Source: an uncultured Ectothiorhodospiraceae bacterium (GTDB lineage: Bacteria > Pseudomonadota > Gammaproteobacteria > XJ16 > Halofilaceae). From it: a stretch of 51,448 nt of DNA. Where the stretch lies: contig CAJXKK010000019.1 in NCBI GenBank assembly GCA_913055615.1, positions 1 to 51,448 on the forward strand, written 5' to 3'. Numbering within the stretch: the stretch's first letter is position 1; each line of letters begins with the position of its first letter. Shown piece by piece: positions 11,113 to 19,352 of the stretch. Position numbers and translations under genes: made by a program. The notes under the pieces are model-generated. The model was not told where the DNA came from, ran no database searches, and worked only from the letters and a program-made list of their open reading frames with translations.

Positions 11113-12033
11113 TCAATCGCGCACGGGTTTATGCCCTGGCGCGGGCTCGGACGTGGTCGAGCGTTGCCGTCGTCGGTGCGCCCGAATGCCCAGAGTCGAG
11201 TGGACGGTAAGCGTCACCAGCACGATCGCGCCGCCGATGAAGGTCGCCACGGGCGGGACCTCGCCCACACCGAGCCAGACCCAGATGGGCCCGAGGATCG
11301 CCTCGAGCTGCATGATCAGACTGACCTCCGGCGAAGGGATATAACGCGGGGCGAGCGTCAACAGGCCAAAGGCGACGGGCACGACGAATACACCCAGCAG
11401 CGCGAGCCAGACGATATCGTCACCGCGAACGGCCATCGGGCTCGCGAATGTGCTGCCCACGATAATACCCGCCAGCAACACACCCCCCGCCAGCGCCGGC
11501 ACCAGGCTGGTGGCGCGGGCATGGCGGACGATCGTGAGCTGAGTCGCGAGCGACAGCGCGGCGGCCAAACCGATCAGATCACCGATCAGCGTACCGTCAC
11601 CGATGCCGCCGCTGAAGATGATGACGATACCGACGAGGGCGCTGAAAATCGCCAGCCAGGTCCGCAGGGCGACCCGCTCACCCAGAAACAGCCAACTGAT
11701 CAGTGCCGCCCACAGCGGCGAGGTGGCCATCATGAACAGCGTGTTGGCCGCGTTGGTCAGCGTGATCGAGAGCACGAACAGGATCGCGGTGAGGCCGAAA
11801 ACGAATGCCGCCGGGATCCCGATCCAGCCCATCGCGCGTACGACACCCGGGAGCGCCGACCGGTAATACAGTGCCAAAAAGGCCCACAGGGTCAGTCCCT
11901 GAAGCGATGAGCGCCAGAAGAGCAGGGTGGCCCGGTCGGTGTCGATCAACCGGATCAGCAACGCATCCGGGCTGAGCACAAGCACGCCCATCAACGCGAT
12001 CACGACCCCGGTCAGTTGCTGCTCCGCCTTCAT
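11113..12033 (-). CDS. EamA/DMT-family transporter
   Basis: A 306-residue inner-membrane protein with about ten hydrophobic helices in two homologous EamA halves (first half ~10-145, second ~155-290), typical of drug/metabolite transporters of the RhaT/YdcZ superfamily. Examples of its segments are GVVIALMGVLVLSPDALLIR, the loop FLGERVALRTWLA and the second-half QLEAILGPIWVWLGVGE. The tail is Arg-rich and cytoplasmic. Substrates of this family are usually small metabolites or amino acids and cannot be told from sequence. The GGAGAAGGG before the ATG at 12033 supports the start. Two other EamA genes (14438 and 35873) are present in the window and are clearly different proteins. Confidence 0.9.
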   Translation of the reverse strand: MKAEQQLTGVVIALMGVLVLSPDALLIRLIDTDRATLLFWRSSLQGLTLWAFLALYYRSALPGVVRAMGWIGIPAAFVFGLTAILFVLSITLTNAANTLFMMATSPLWAALISWLFLGERVALRTWLAIFSALVGIVIIFSGGIGDGTLIGDLIGLAAALSLATQLTIVRHARATSLVPALAGGVLLAGIIVGSTFASPMAVRGDDIVWLALLGVFVVPVAFGLLTLAPRYIPSPEVSLIMQLEAILGPIWVWLGVGEVPPVATFIGGAIVLVTLTVHSTLGIRAHRRRQRSTTSEPAPGHKPVRD

Positions 12034-12108
12034 CCCTTCTCCCGTGGTGCTGTCGTTCCGGCCGCGACCCGGATACGCTGACGGCCAATATCATGGCCGG
12101 AGTGGACG

Positions 12109-12564
12109 ATGAGCGCGATCACCGTAACCGATGTGAACCAGGGCGATTTCGATGCCTGGCGCCCGCTGTTCGAGGGCTATGCCGATTTTTACGGCACCGT
12201 CATGACCGACGCCGCTGCCGACCAGGTCTGGTCCTGGCTGCACGACCCGAACCATCTACTGGAAGGCCTGCTGGCCCGCGATGCGCACGGCCGCGCCGTA
12301 GGCCTCGCCCACGTACGCGCCTGCCCGCGGCCACTCACCGGTACGACCATGGGCTTCCTCGATGACCTCTACGTCACCCCGGATGCCCGCGGCTCCGGCG
12401 CCGCCGACGCCCTGTTCGACGCCCTGGCCGAACGCGCCCATGAACGCGGCTGGCCAGTGATTCGCTGGCTCACCCAGGAATTCAACTACCGCGGCCGCGC
12501 CTTCTACGACCGCTATACCGGCGCCAAGAGCGACTTCATCATGTATCAGTGGAAGATGCAGTAG
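12109..12564 (+). CDS. GNAT-family N-acetyltransferase
   Basis: A 151-residue single-domain acetyltransferase. The acetyl-CoA pyrophosphate loop is visible as LYVTPDARGSGAADALF (motif R-x-x-G-x-G/A) at ~86-102, after the strand GFLDDLYV, and the C-terminal beta-alpha ends in FYDRYTGAKSDFIMYQWK, as in small-molecule GNATs. The acceptor is unknown. It is divergent from the EamA gene and shares a ~75-bp gap with it. A composite inverted repeat begins 8 bp after its stop codon. Confidence 0.9.
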   Translation: MSAITVTDVNQGDFDAWRPLFEGYADFYGTVMTDAAADQVWSWLHDPNHLLEGLLARDAHGRAVGLAHVRACPRPLTGTTMGFLDDLYVTPDARGSGAADALFDALAERAHERGWPVIRWLTQEFNYRGRAFYDRYTGAKSDFIMYQWKMQ

Positions 12565-12571
12565 CTGTGTA

Positions 12572-12965
12572 GAACCACGAATGAACACGAATGCTGCCGC
12601 GCGCGGTTCATGGCTCCCGGGAGCTTCGCTGAAACGTGGTCGGGGTATGGATGATCTTTTTGAACCACAGATGAACACAGATGGACACAGATGAAAGTCA
12701 AAGTCGTTTGGGGATGACCGCGAGCGTGTGATCTCAGCCCATCACTGATCTTGACCTTATGTGTGTTTATCTGTGTTTATCTGTGTCCATCTGTGGTTCT
12801 TTCCCAACGGTTCCATTGAGACCGCCTTTCAGCATAGCTCCCGGGAGCCATGAACCGCGCGCGGCAGCATTCGTGTCCATTGCTCGGCGCGTCTTTGCGC
12901 CTCGCCCCTTCGGGGCTTGCGCGATGATTTGCTCCAGGCAAATCATTCGTGTTCATTCGTGGTTC
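12572..12965. repeat. nested composite inverted repeat, copy 1
   Basis: Fills the gap between convergent GNAT and doeA. The outermost arms are 12572-12593 and 12944-12965: GAACCACGAAT, GAACACGAAT, G and its inverse, a perfect 22-bp pair apart from the nested DNA. Inside are perfect 32-nt inverted arms at 12593-12624 and 12837-12868 (containing GGCTCCCGGGAGC), and inside those a complete CACAGAT element (12662-12799). The right 98 bp (12868-12965) match 47474-47571 closely and contain a hairpin ATGATTTGC/GCAAATCAT (12924-12946). No coding frame is evident. Confidence 0.9.
12662..12799. repeat. CACAGAT-family inverted repeat inside copy 1
   Basis: 31-nt arms at 12662-12692 and 12769-12799 made of GAACCACAGAT plus two RRACACAGAT units, with a 76-bp centre unlike that of the copies at 8817 and 47255. 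A further degenerate unit extends the right arm to about 12758. Confidence 0.9.
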
Positions 12966-12996
12966 CTGCCTTCCCTGGCAGGCTCCACTGCGTTGA

Positions 12997-14169
12997 TCAC
13001 TTGACGATCAGGTTCCGTTCGAAGTCGGCGAATGCGCGTCCACCTGACGGTGTGATCTGGATGCATTCGCTGATTTCCATGCCCCAGTCGTCCATCCAGA
13101 TGCCCGGGATGATGTGCAGGCACATATTCTCCTGCAATTCGGTCTTGTCGCCCGGGCGTACACTGACGCTGCCTTCACCCCAGTCCGGCGGGTAGTTGAG
13201 GCCGGTCGAGTAGCCGATGCGGGATTCTTTCTTGATACCGTGGCGCTCGATGGTCTGGCGCCAGGCCTGCTCGACTTCCTCCGCGGTGGTGCCGGGTTTC
13301 GCCGCCTCCATCGCGTTGTTGAGGCCCTCGACGACGATCTTTGCCGTGTCATCGAGCTTCTTCGGCGCCTTGCCGATCTGCACGGTGCGCGCCATCGGGC
13401 AGTGATAGCGGCGGTAGCAGCCGGCCAGTTCGATGATCGTCGCTTCGCCGTTATTGAAGTGTTTATCGTTCCAGGTCAGGTGAGGCGTGTTCGTGCCTTC
13501 GCCGGAGGGCAGCATCGGGACGATGGCGGTGTAGTCGCCACCGAACTCTTCGGTGCCGGCGATCTGGGTGCGGAAAATCTCGGCCGCGGCGTCGCACTGG
13601 CGGTTGCCGGTGTGGATGTTGTCGACCGCCGTGCGCATGGCGCGTTCGCAGATGCGAGCGGCGCGCTCCATGTACTCGATCTCGGCCGGTGATTTGACCA
13701 CCTTCACCCACGGCACGAGCGTGCTCGCATCGATGATCTCCGCGTTCGGCAGCGTGCGCTGCAGGGACAACAGGCTGCGCGCGGGGAAATAGAAGGTGTC
13801 CATCTCGGCGCCGATCTTCGCCTTGTCGAGACCGCGCTCCTTGAGCAGGCCGCCTACGAACTCGAGCGGGTGCTTGACCTTCGAGTGCACGTAGTCGTCG
13901 CTGTAGGAGATGACGTTCTCGTCGGGCAGGAAGGTGGTTACCTTCGCGGCGTTTGCATCCATGCCGCGGCCGACCCAGACGGGGTCCTCGTTGTCGTTGG
14001 CCGTGAGGATCACGAGCTGGTGCACGTAGAACGACCAGCCGTCATAGCCGGTCAGATAACACATATTGGCGGGATTGCTGCAGAGCATCACGTCGATGCC
14101 ATCGGCCGCCATGCGCTTGCGTGCGTTGGCGATGCGGTCGCGGTATTCGCGTTCTTCGAATGCGAGCAT
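12997..14169 (-). CDS. doeA: ectoine hydrolase (M24/creatinase fold)
   Basis: A 390-residue cytosolic protein that should open the ectoine ring to N-acetyl-2,4-diaminobutyrate, the first step of ectoine breakdown (DoeA, also called EutD). It has the creatinase/aminopeptidase P build: an N-terminal domain (MCYLTGYDGWSFYVHQLVIL, ~40-60) and a C-terminal pita-bread domain (GGDYTAIVPMLPSGEGTNTPH; NENMCLHIIPGIW-like text near the end). The classical M24 metal ligands are not all obvious, as is typical of the DoeA/creatinase branch. The start at 14169 follows GAGGAGG, which overlaps the stop of an upstream EamA relic. The neighbours eutB, eutC, doeC and doeD support the role. Its stop is 31 bp from a composite repeat. 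Confidence 0.88.
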   Translation of the reverse strand: MLAFEEREYRDRIANARKRMAADGIDVMLCSNPANMCYLTGYDGWSFYVHQLVILTANDNEDPVWVGRGMDANAAKVTTFLPDENVISYSDDYVHSKVKHPLEFVGGLLKERGLDKAKIGAEMDTFYFPARSLLSLQRTLPNAEIIDASTLVPWVKVVKSPAEIEYMERAARICERAMRTAVDNIHTGNRQCDAAAEIFRTQIAGTEEFGGDYTAIVPMLPSGEGTNTPHLTWNDKHFNNGEATIIELAGCYRRYHCPMARTVQIGKAPKKLDDTAKIVVEGLNNAMEAAKPGTTAEEVEQAWRQTIERHGIKKESRIGYSTGLNYPPDWGEGSVSVRPGDKTELQENMCLHIIPGIWMDDWGMEISECIQITPSGGRAFADFERNLIVK

Positions 14170-14178
14170 GGATCCTCC

Positions 14179-14441
14179 TCAGTCGCTCAGTGGGGCGCGC
14201 GTTCGCCCCTCTCGTACGGAAATATAGATGCCAGTCGCCACAATGACGGCGATACTCGTCCAGGTCCAGTGGTCGGGGAAATCGCCGAAAGCGATCCAGC
14301 CGATCGCGACGGCCATGATGATCTCCACATAGCTCACTGGACCGAGCACACGCCGGCCGCGATCAGGCCGATGCCGACGAGCGGCCGCTCTCCGCGCAAT
14401 ATCGTGCGGACGGTCGCGGCGCTGGACGATGCGGAGTTCAT
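14179..14441 (-). pseudogene. relic of a second EamA transporter (internal deletion)
   Basis: An ATG at 14441 overlaps the stop of the EamA gene at 14438 as ATGA. It opens a 35-codon reading frame whose text RGERPLVGIGLIAAGV matches the N-terminus of that EamA protein (GDRPVLGIAFMALGV), then stops with TGA at 14339-14337. In another frame, from about 14343 to the TGA at 14181-14179, 54 codons match the EamA C-terminus (GPVSYVEIIMAVAIGWIAFG against APVAYAEIVAATAVGYFAFG). The middle ~200 residues are missing. So a tandem EamA paralogue lost its centre and its frame. Its old stop still overlaps the doeA ribosome site, so co-transcription with doeA remains possible. Confidence 0.8.
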
Positions 14442-15349
14442 CGATGGCGTGTCCGGTGCTCACGGATCGAGATGACCAGGCCACTGGTGACGATCACGAC
14501 GATCCCCACCCAGGTCCACGCGGCGGGAAAATCACCGAAGGCGAAATACCCGACCGCCGTCGCCGCGACGATCTCGGCATAGGCGACCGGAGCGACGACC
14601 GGGGCGGGTGCCCGGTCGAAGCCCTTGATGATAAGGAAATGCCCGCCGGCGGCGAACGCGCCCATGACGGCCATCCAGCCCCAGTCGACGGCGGTGGGCG
14701 CGACCCAGAGTGCCGGCATGGCGAGCGAGATCGCCAGCAGCCCGATCGCCCCCGTGTAGAACAGCGTGATCATGGGATTGGTGCTGCCCGCGAGGCGGCG
14801 CGTCGTGAGCAGGTAACAGGCGTGCATCACGCCGGCGCCGAGGGCCAGTACCGAGGCCCACTGGAATACGCCGAATCCTGGTCGGACCACGATCAAGGCG
14901 CCGATGAACCCGGCCACGACCGCGCTCCAGCGCCAGATGCCGACGCGCTCGCCAAGCACGATCGGTGCCAGCAGCGTGACGACCATCGGCGAGATGAACA
15001 GCAGGGCGAGGGCATCCGCGATCGGCATCAGCGCGATCGCGCTGAAGTAGCAGAGCGTCGCCGCCAGCAGGAAGAACCCCCGTAGCAGTTGCAGGCCCGG
15101 ATGTCGCGGGAACAGCACCGAGCGGCCATGGCCATGCCAGAGCAGGAAGGGCAGCAACCACAGCAGGTGGAAGGCGAATCGCGCCCAGACGATCTGGAAC
15201 ACGGGGTAGCTGTCCGCAAGGCCCTTGGCGACACCATCCATCATCGGCACGACACTGACGCCGAGTGCCATGAAGGCGATACCGAGCACGGGCCGGTCGC
15301 CCGCGGAATGCGCGGACCTCGCGAAGCTTGCCTTTTGCCCTTCGCTCAT
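14438..15349 (-). CDS. EamA/DMT-family transporter of the ectoine block
   Basis: A 303-residue inner-membrane protein with ten predicted helices in two EamA repeats (~20-150 and ~165-290). Recognisable parts are PMMDGVAKGLADSYPVFQIV, RGFFLLAATLCYFSAIALMP, the LGERVGIWRW loop and FGDFPAAWTWVGIVVIV. It sits between eutC and doeA on the same strand and is followed by a deleted paralogue, so export or uptake of ectoine-pathway metabolites or amino acids is a reasonable guess only. The ATG at 15349 is the first good start. A 320-bp gap with a REP pair separates it from eutC, so it may have its own promoter. Confidence 0.88.
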   Translation of the reverse strand: MSEGQKASFARSAHSAGDRPVLGIAFMALGVSVVPMMDGVAKGLADSYPVFQIVWARFAFHLLWLLPFLLWHGHGRSVLFPRHPGLQLLRGFFLLAATLCYFSAIALMPIADALALLFISPMVVTLLAPIVLGERVGIWRWSAVVAGFIGALIVVRPGFGVFQWASVLALGAGVMHACYLLTTRRLAGSTNPMITLFYTGAIGLLAISLAMPALWVAPTAVDWGWMAVMGAFAAGGHFLIIKGFDRAPAPVVAPVAYAEIVAATAVGYFAFGDFPAAWTWVGIVVIVTSGLVISIREHRTRHR

Positions 15350-15544
15350 AATGTTCCTTTGTGCAGTCGCCCGGACGCTTTGCGCGTGCTGCGCGCATTC
15401 GGCTCGCGCGTACGCGCGTTTTCGCCGAAGACGAACGCGCGCATCCGTGGCACGGCGGTTGGCTATCCCGGTCAGCGAATGGTCTCGCCGGGGCGCGCCT
15501 GTGCGTTGGTCGTATCCCGCGTAGGCGGGCCTTACCGCATTGCG

Positions 15545-15642
15545 GTAGGCCGGCTTGCGACCGAAGGGAGCCAGCCGGCGGACGAGCGACCGCCTCGCGC
15601 AGGTGCATGCCGGCTGTTGCCTTCGGCAAAAGCCGGCCTACG
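15545..15642. repeat. REP-like hairpin pair (order A-B)
   Basis: Module A (15545-15586) and module B (15609-15642) are near-identical to those at 10585-10626 and 10523-10556 but in reversed order and the same orientation. Each folds on GCCGGCT/AGCCGGC. They lie 27 bp after the eutC stop on the opposite side of a 320-bp gap (15350-15669) that otherwise shows no gene; 15380-15460 is rich in GCGCGC/CGCGCGT tracts. Confidence 0.75.
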
Positions 15643-15669
15643 ATCTGCCGCCTGCCGACTGAAGAATCT

Positions 15670-16659
15670 TCACGCTTCGATCCGCGTCCCGAAACCGTTG
15701 TTTACGCCTTCCTCGAGCGCCAACACCGCAATAGCCGTGTCCTGGACACCGGTGCCGGTCAGGTCGGCGATGGTGATCTGCTCGTCGTTCTCGCGTCCGG
15801 GGTGGTCGCCGGCACATAAGGCGCCGAGCTCGGGCACAACGGTATCGGCGCCGATGGTGCCCGCGGCGATCGCGCTGCGCAGCTCGCCGCGCTCGGCGCA
15901 TTGCGCCTGGCGGTCGCAGACCAGCAGATCGGCGGCGGCGAGGGCGGTCGGGTCGATCTCGTTCTTGCCCTCGGCGTCGGAGCCCATGGCCGTGATATGC
16001 AGGCCGGGATGCAGCGCGTCGGTGTCCAGGATCGGCGCCTGCGCTGGCGTGGTGGTGATCGCGATATCGGCGGCGCGTACCGATTCGGTTGCCGTGTCCG
16101 CGACCTCGGTCTTGATCCCGAGCCGCGTGGCGCAGTCGTTGGCGCATTCGCGGGCACGATCGACATTGCGGCCCCAGAAGATGACCCGTTCAATCGGGCG
16201 CACGAGCTTCAATGCTTCGAGTTGCAGCCGCGCCTGCAGGCCGGTCCCCAGCACCGCGGCGACGCGGGCGTTCTCGCGCGCGAGGTAACGCGCCGCGACG
16301 GCACCGGCAGCGGCGGTACGCATATCGGTCAGCCAGCCGTTGTCCAGCAGTGCGGCCTGGACGCGACCGGTCTCGGCCGAGAACAGCGCCATCATGCCCG
16401 ACAGGCTGGGCAGTCCCAGCGACGGGTTATTGAAAAATCCAGGGCTGATCTTGACGGCGAAGCCGTCAAAACCGCGGATCCAGGCCATCTTCACGTCAAC
16501 CTCGGCGTTCTGCTCGGGCAGGTCCATCGACAGCACCGGCGGCATCACGACCTCGCCCCGATGCAGCGCCGCGAAGGCCCCGGCGATCGTGTCCACGGCC
16601 CGCGCATCGAGCGTGGCGCATTCGCGCAGTTCCGATTCACTCAGTACCGTGATCGTCAT
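15670..16659 (-). CDS. eutC: ornithine cyclodeaminase-family protein EutC
   Basis: A 329-residue NAD(P)-binding protein of the ornithine cyclodeaminase/mu-crystallin family. The N-terminal part carries KMAWIRGFDGFAVKISPGFF and GMMALFSAETGRVQAALLDNG; the Rossmann motif is VLGTGLQARLQLEALKLV (~135-152). These texts match the EutC branch, which acts with EutA and EutB to turn hydroxyectoine into ectoine, as known for Ruegeria/Rhizobium clusters. GGAG lies 8 bp before the ATG. It is downstream of eutB but separated from it by a 165-bp inverted repeat. Alternative: a related ketimine reductase or alanine dehydrogenase of the same fold; the neighbours favour EutC. Confidence 0.87.
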   Translation of the reverse strand: MTITVLSESELRECATLDARAVDTIAGAFAALHRGEVVMPPVLSMDLPEQNAEVDVKMAWIRGFDGFAVKISPGFFNNPSLGLPSLSGMMALFSAETGRVQAALLDNGWLTDMRTAAAGAVAARYLARENARVAAVLGTGLQARLQLEALKLVRPIERVIFWGRNVDRARECANDCATRLGIKTEVADTATESVRAADIAITTTPAQAPILDTDALHPGLHITAMGSDAEGKNEIDPTALAAADLLVCDRQAQCAERGELRSAIAAGTIGADTVVPELGALCAGDHPGRENDEQITIADLTGTGVQDTAIAVLALEEGVNNGFGTRIEA

Positions 16660-16700
16660 GGCATCGTCTCCGGAGAACTTTCTGGAGCATCAAAAACCGA

Positions 16701-16865
16701 TCTCTCGCCAAGACGCCAAGCACGCCAAGGAAGGCAAAAAATGGAGTGGCCCGAACTGCAGTTCCAACGCTGTTCGAGATTCTCGCCGTGATTGTGGTGG
16801 TCTCCATTGCCTCAAGAAACAATTCTCAATGGTTTTCTTGGCGCGCTTGGCGTCTTGGCGAGAGA
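16701..16865. repeat. CGCCAAG-family inverted repeat (eutB-eutC gap)
   Basis: The left arm (16701-16735) reads TCTCTCGCCAAGACGCCAAG and continues with CACGCCAAGG; the right arm (16833-16865) is its near-exact inverse. The arms hold three CGCCAAG units each. The ~97-bp centre has no gene. A second copy is at 49452-49562. The element lies inside the eut operon. Confidence 0.9.
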
Positions 16866-16893
16866 CAATAACCCGTTTGCATGGCCCGGAGCG

Positions 16894-17907
16894 CTACGGC
16901 AAACCATTCGCACCGTTAATGATGGCCGTAAATACGTCCATGTCGACGACGTTGCCGCTGATGATGCAGGCGACCGGGCCGGGCAGGGCGGCGGTGCGAC
17001 CGGCGACGAGGGCGGCCGGGCCGACGGCGGCGGAGCCTTCGGCGATCATGCGCTGGTTGCGATAGACCGCGCGCATGCCCTCGGCGATCTCGGCCTCGGA
17101 CAGCAGGATCACGTCGTCGATCAGGTCGCGGCAGAGTCCGAATGTGCAGCGGTTTTCCAGACCGATGCCGCCGCCCAGGCTGTCGGCGAGGCTGGGTGGT
17201 TCCGGTACCGGGACGGGACGACCCGCGTGGATGCTTTCGTACATCGCGGCGCCGCCGTTATCGGTCGACAGACCGATGATGCGGACATCCGGGTTGATCG
17301 ATTTGAGCGCCAGCGCGATGCCACCGGCGAGACCGCCGCCCGAGAGGCCGACGAGCACCGTGGCGATGTCCGGCAGCGCTTCCGCGAGTTCGAGGCCGAT
17401 CGTGGCCTGACCGGCGACGATCAATGGATCGTCGAACGGCGGAACGAGGGTCAGACTCTCGTTGTCGGCGAGCCGTTGCGCCTCTTCCTCGGCCTCGTCC
17501 TGGTTGCGTCCGACCACGCGGACATCGCCGCCGAGGCGGCGAATGGCCTCGCGGCGATATTCGGGGACCAGTTCGGACAGACAGACGATGGCGCGCACCC
17601 CGGCCGCCGCGGCCGCGTAGGCCACGGCGCGGCCGTGGTTACCGGTAGACACCGTAATGACGCCCTTCGAGCGCGCGTCCGCGTCCAGTGCCGCGATGGC
17701 ATTGGTCGCACCGCGGATCTTGAAAGCGCTCGTCGGGCTGACGGTTTCATCCTTGAACCAGACCGCGGTACCGGCGGCTTCGTCGAGCCAGTCTGCACGG
17801 ACGATCGGGGAGTGCCCGATGCCGTGCGGCAGGCGCGACCGCGCGCGGAAGACGTCCCTGAGCGTCACGCCATGCGCGGCGCCGAGCGGGCGTGCGTCTC
17901 CCGCCAT
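16894..17907 (-). CDS. eutB: PLP-dependent dehydratase EutB (threonine dehydratase-like)
   Basis: A 337-residue fold-type II PLP enzyme. The Schiff-base lysine is in PTSAFKIRGATNA (~residue 63), the substrate loop is VSTGNHGRAVAY (~86-97), and the phosphate-binding Gly loop is VGLSGGGLAGG (~186-196). No C-terminal ACT domain is present, so it is of catabolic size. Next to eutC and doe genes it fits EutB, which removes the hydroxyl of hydroxyectoine during its conversion to ectoine. The ATG lies 3 bp after the doeD stop, so the two are translationally coupled. Alternative: a general threonine/serine ammonia-lyase. Confidence 0.88.
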   Translation of the reverse strand: MAGDARPLGAAHGVTLRDVFRARSRLPHGIGHSPIVRADWLDEAAGTAVWFKDETVSPTSAFKIRGATNAIAALDADARSKGVITVSTGNHGRAVAYAAAAAGVRAIVCLSELVPEYRREAIRRLGGDVRVVGRNQDEAEEEAQRLADNESLTLVPPFDDPLIVAGQATIGLELAEALPDIATVLVGLSGGGLAGGIALALKSINPDVRIIGLSTDNGGAAMYESIHAGRPVPVPEPPSLADSLGGGIGLENRCTFGLCRDLIDDVILLSEAEIAEGMRAVYRNQRMIAEGSAAVGPAALVAGRTAALPGPVACIISGNVVDMDVFTAIINGANGLP

Positions 17908-17910
17908 GGC

Positions 17911-19329
17911 TCAGGCGGCCTTCATGTTGCCTTCGCGCACGAGCTCGTCGGTGACCGCGTCGACGGCCTCGCGCGAGATGGCGACGATCTGATCGACCTG
18001 CTCGCGGTTCACGATCAGCGGTGGCGCGTAGCCGAGTATGTCGCCGTGCGGCATGGCACGGGCGATCAGGCCGCGCTCGTTGCAGGCGGCCGAGATGCGC
18101 GCACCGACCTTGAGTGACGGATCGAAGGCCTTGCGCTTCTCGCCGTCGGCAGCGAACTCGAGCGCGCTCAGCAGGCCCACGCCGCGGGCTTCCGCGACGA
18201 TCGGGTGGTCACTGAAGGCCGCCTGCATCTGCTCCTGCATGTAGGCGCCGGTATCGCGGGCGTTCGCGGTCAAACCCTCGCGCTCGATGATGTCGAGGTT
18301 GGCATTGGCCGCGGCCACGCACAGTGGGTGCGCCGAGTAGGTGTAGCCATGGCCGATCGGGCCCATCTGCTCGGCACCCTGTTCGAGCACCTCCCACACC
18401 TTTTCACCGACGATCACACCCGACAGCGGCAGGTAGCCGCTGGTGATGCCCTTGGCGACGGTCATCAGGTCCGGTTCCATGCCGTAGTAATCGGAACCGA
18501 AATCGGATCCGATACGGCCGAAGCCGGTGACGACCTCGTCGGCGATCAGCAGCACGTCGTACTTCTTCAGGACCTTCTGGATCTCGGCCCAGTAGCCCTT
18601 CGGCGGCGGGATGATGCCGCCGGTGCCCAGCACGGGTTCGGCGATGAAAGCGGCCACCGTCTCCGGGCCCTCGTCGACGATCATCTTCTCGAGATCGTCG
18701 GCGCAGCGCCTGGAGAACTGCTCCTCGGTCTCGCCTTCCTCGTGGTTCCAGTACCAGTGCGGGGTGCTGGTGTGTTTGATCTGCGGCAGCGGCAGATCGA
18801 ACGCGTTGTGGAACACCGGCAGCCCGGTCATCGAGCCCGACGTCACCGACGAGCCGTGATAGCCGCGCTGGCGGGAGATGATCTTCTTCTTCTCCGGGCG
18901 CTCGAGGATGTTGTTGTAGTACCAGACCAGCTTGGCCTGGGTCTCGTTCGCGTCCGAACCGGACTGCCCGTAATAGACCTTGCTCATGCCCCTGGGCGCC
19001 ATGCGGATCAAGCGTTCCGAGAGCTGGATCAGCGGCTCGTGGGAATGGCCGACATACGAGTGATAGAACGCGAGCTTCTCGGCCTGCTTCGAGATCGCCT
19101 CCGTGATCTCCTGGCGGTTATAGCCGACGTTGGTGCAGTACAGACCGGCGAATCCATCGATCAGCTGCTTGCCCTGCTTGTCGGTGATGGTGATGCCATC
19201 ACCGCGTTCGATGATCCGGGGTGTACCGGCGGTCCCGTGCGCATGGTTCTTCAGATGCGTGGACGGGTGAAAGACCGTGCGCTGATCGATCTCTTCCGGC
19301 GTCATGTTCTTCGGCAATTCGTTGGTCAT
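17911..19329 (-). CDS. doeD: class III aminotransferase, probable diaminobutyrate transaminase
   Basis: A 472-residue PLP enzyme of the omega-amino acid:pyruvate/4-aminobutyrate class. Visible motifs are YYGQSGSDANETQAKLVWYY (~109-128), RGYHGSSVTSGSMTG, LLIADEVVTGFGR (the Asp that contacts PLP) and the Schiff-base lysine in VAKGITSGYLPLSG (~290). In the ectoine pathway DoeD turns L-2,4-diaminobutyrate into aspartate semialdehyde. The ATG at 19329 follows AGGGAG by ~7 bp; a longer frame to 19368 would run into doeC and lacks support. It sits 23 bp after doeC and 3 bp before eutB. Adjacent ald hints that pyruvate is the amino acceptor. Alternative: taurine- or beta-alanine-pyruvate transaminase. 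Confidence 0.87.
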   Translation of the reverse strand: MTNELPKNMTPEEIDQRTVFHPSTHLKNHAHGTAGTPRIIERGDGITITDKQGKQLIDGFAGLYCTNVGYNRQEITEAISKQAEKLAFYHSYVGHSHEPLIQLSERLIRMAPRGMSKVYYGQSGSDANETQAKLVWYYNNILERPEKKKIISRQRGYHGSSVTSGSMTGLPVFHNAFDLPLPQIKHTSTPHWYWNHEEGETEEQFSRRCADDLEKMIVDEGPETVAAFIAEPVLGTGGIIPPPKGYWAEIQKVLKKYDVLLIADEVVTGFGRIGSDFGSDYYGMEPDLMTVAKGITSGYLPLSGVIVGEKVWEVLEQGAEQMGPIGHGYTYSAHPLCVAAANANLDIIEREGLTANARDTGAYMQEQMQAAFSDHPIVAEARGVGLLSALEFAADGEKRKAFDPSLKVGARISAACNERGLIARAMPHGDILGYAPPLIVNREQVDQIVAISREAVDAVTDELVREGNMKAA

Positions 19330-19352
19330 GTCATTCTCCCTCTGGTGCGGCG

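Noticed and set aside
12662-12799. CRISPR array from tandem CACAGAT units
   Set aside because: Units are 10 bp and contiguous, mirrored in two arms, with no unique spacers and no cas genes.
12572-12965. Insertion sequence
   Set aside because: No transposase frame and the ~400-bp length is made of nested palindromes; called a non-coding composite repeat instead.
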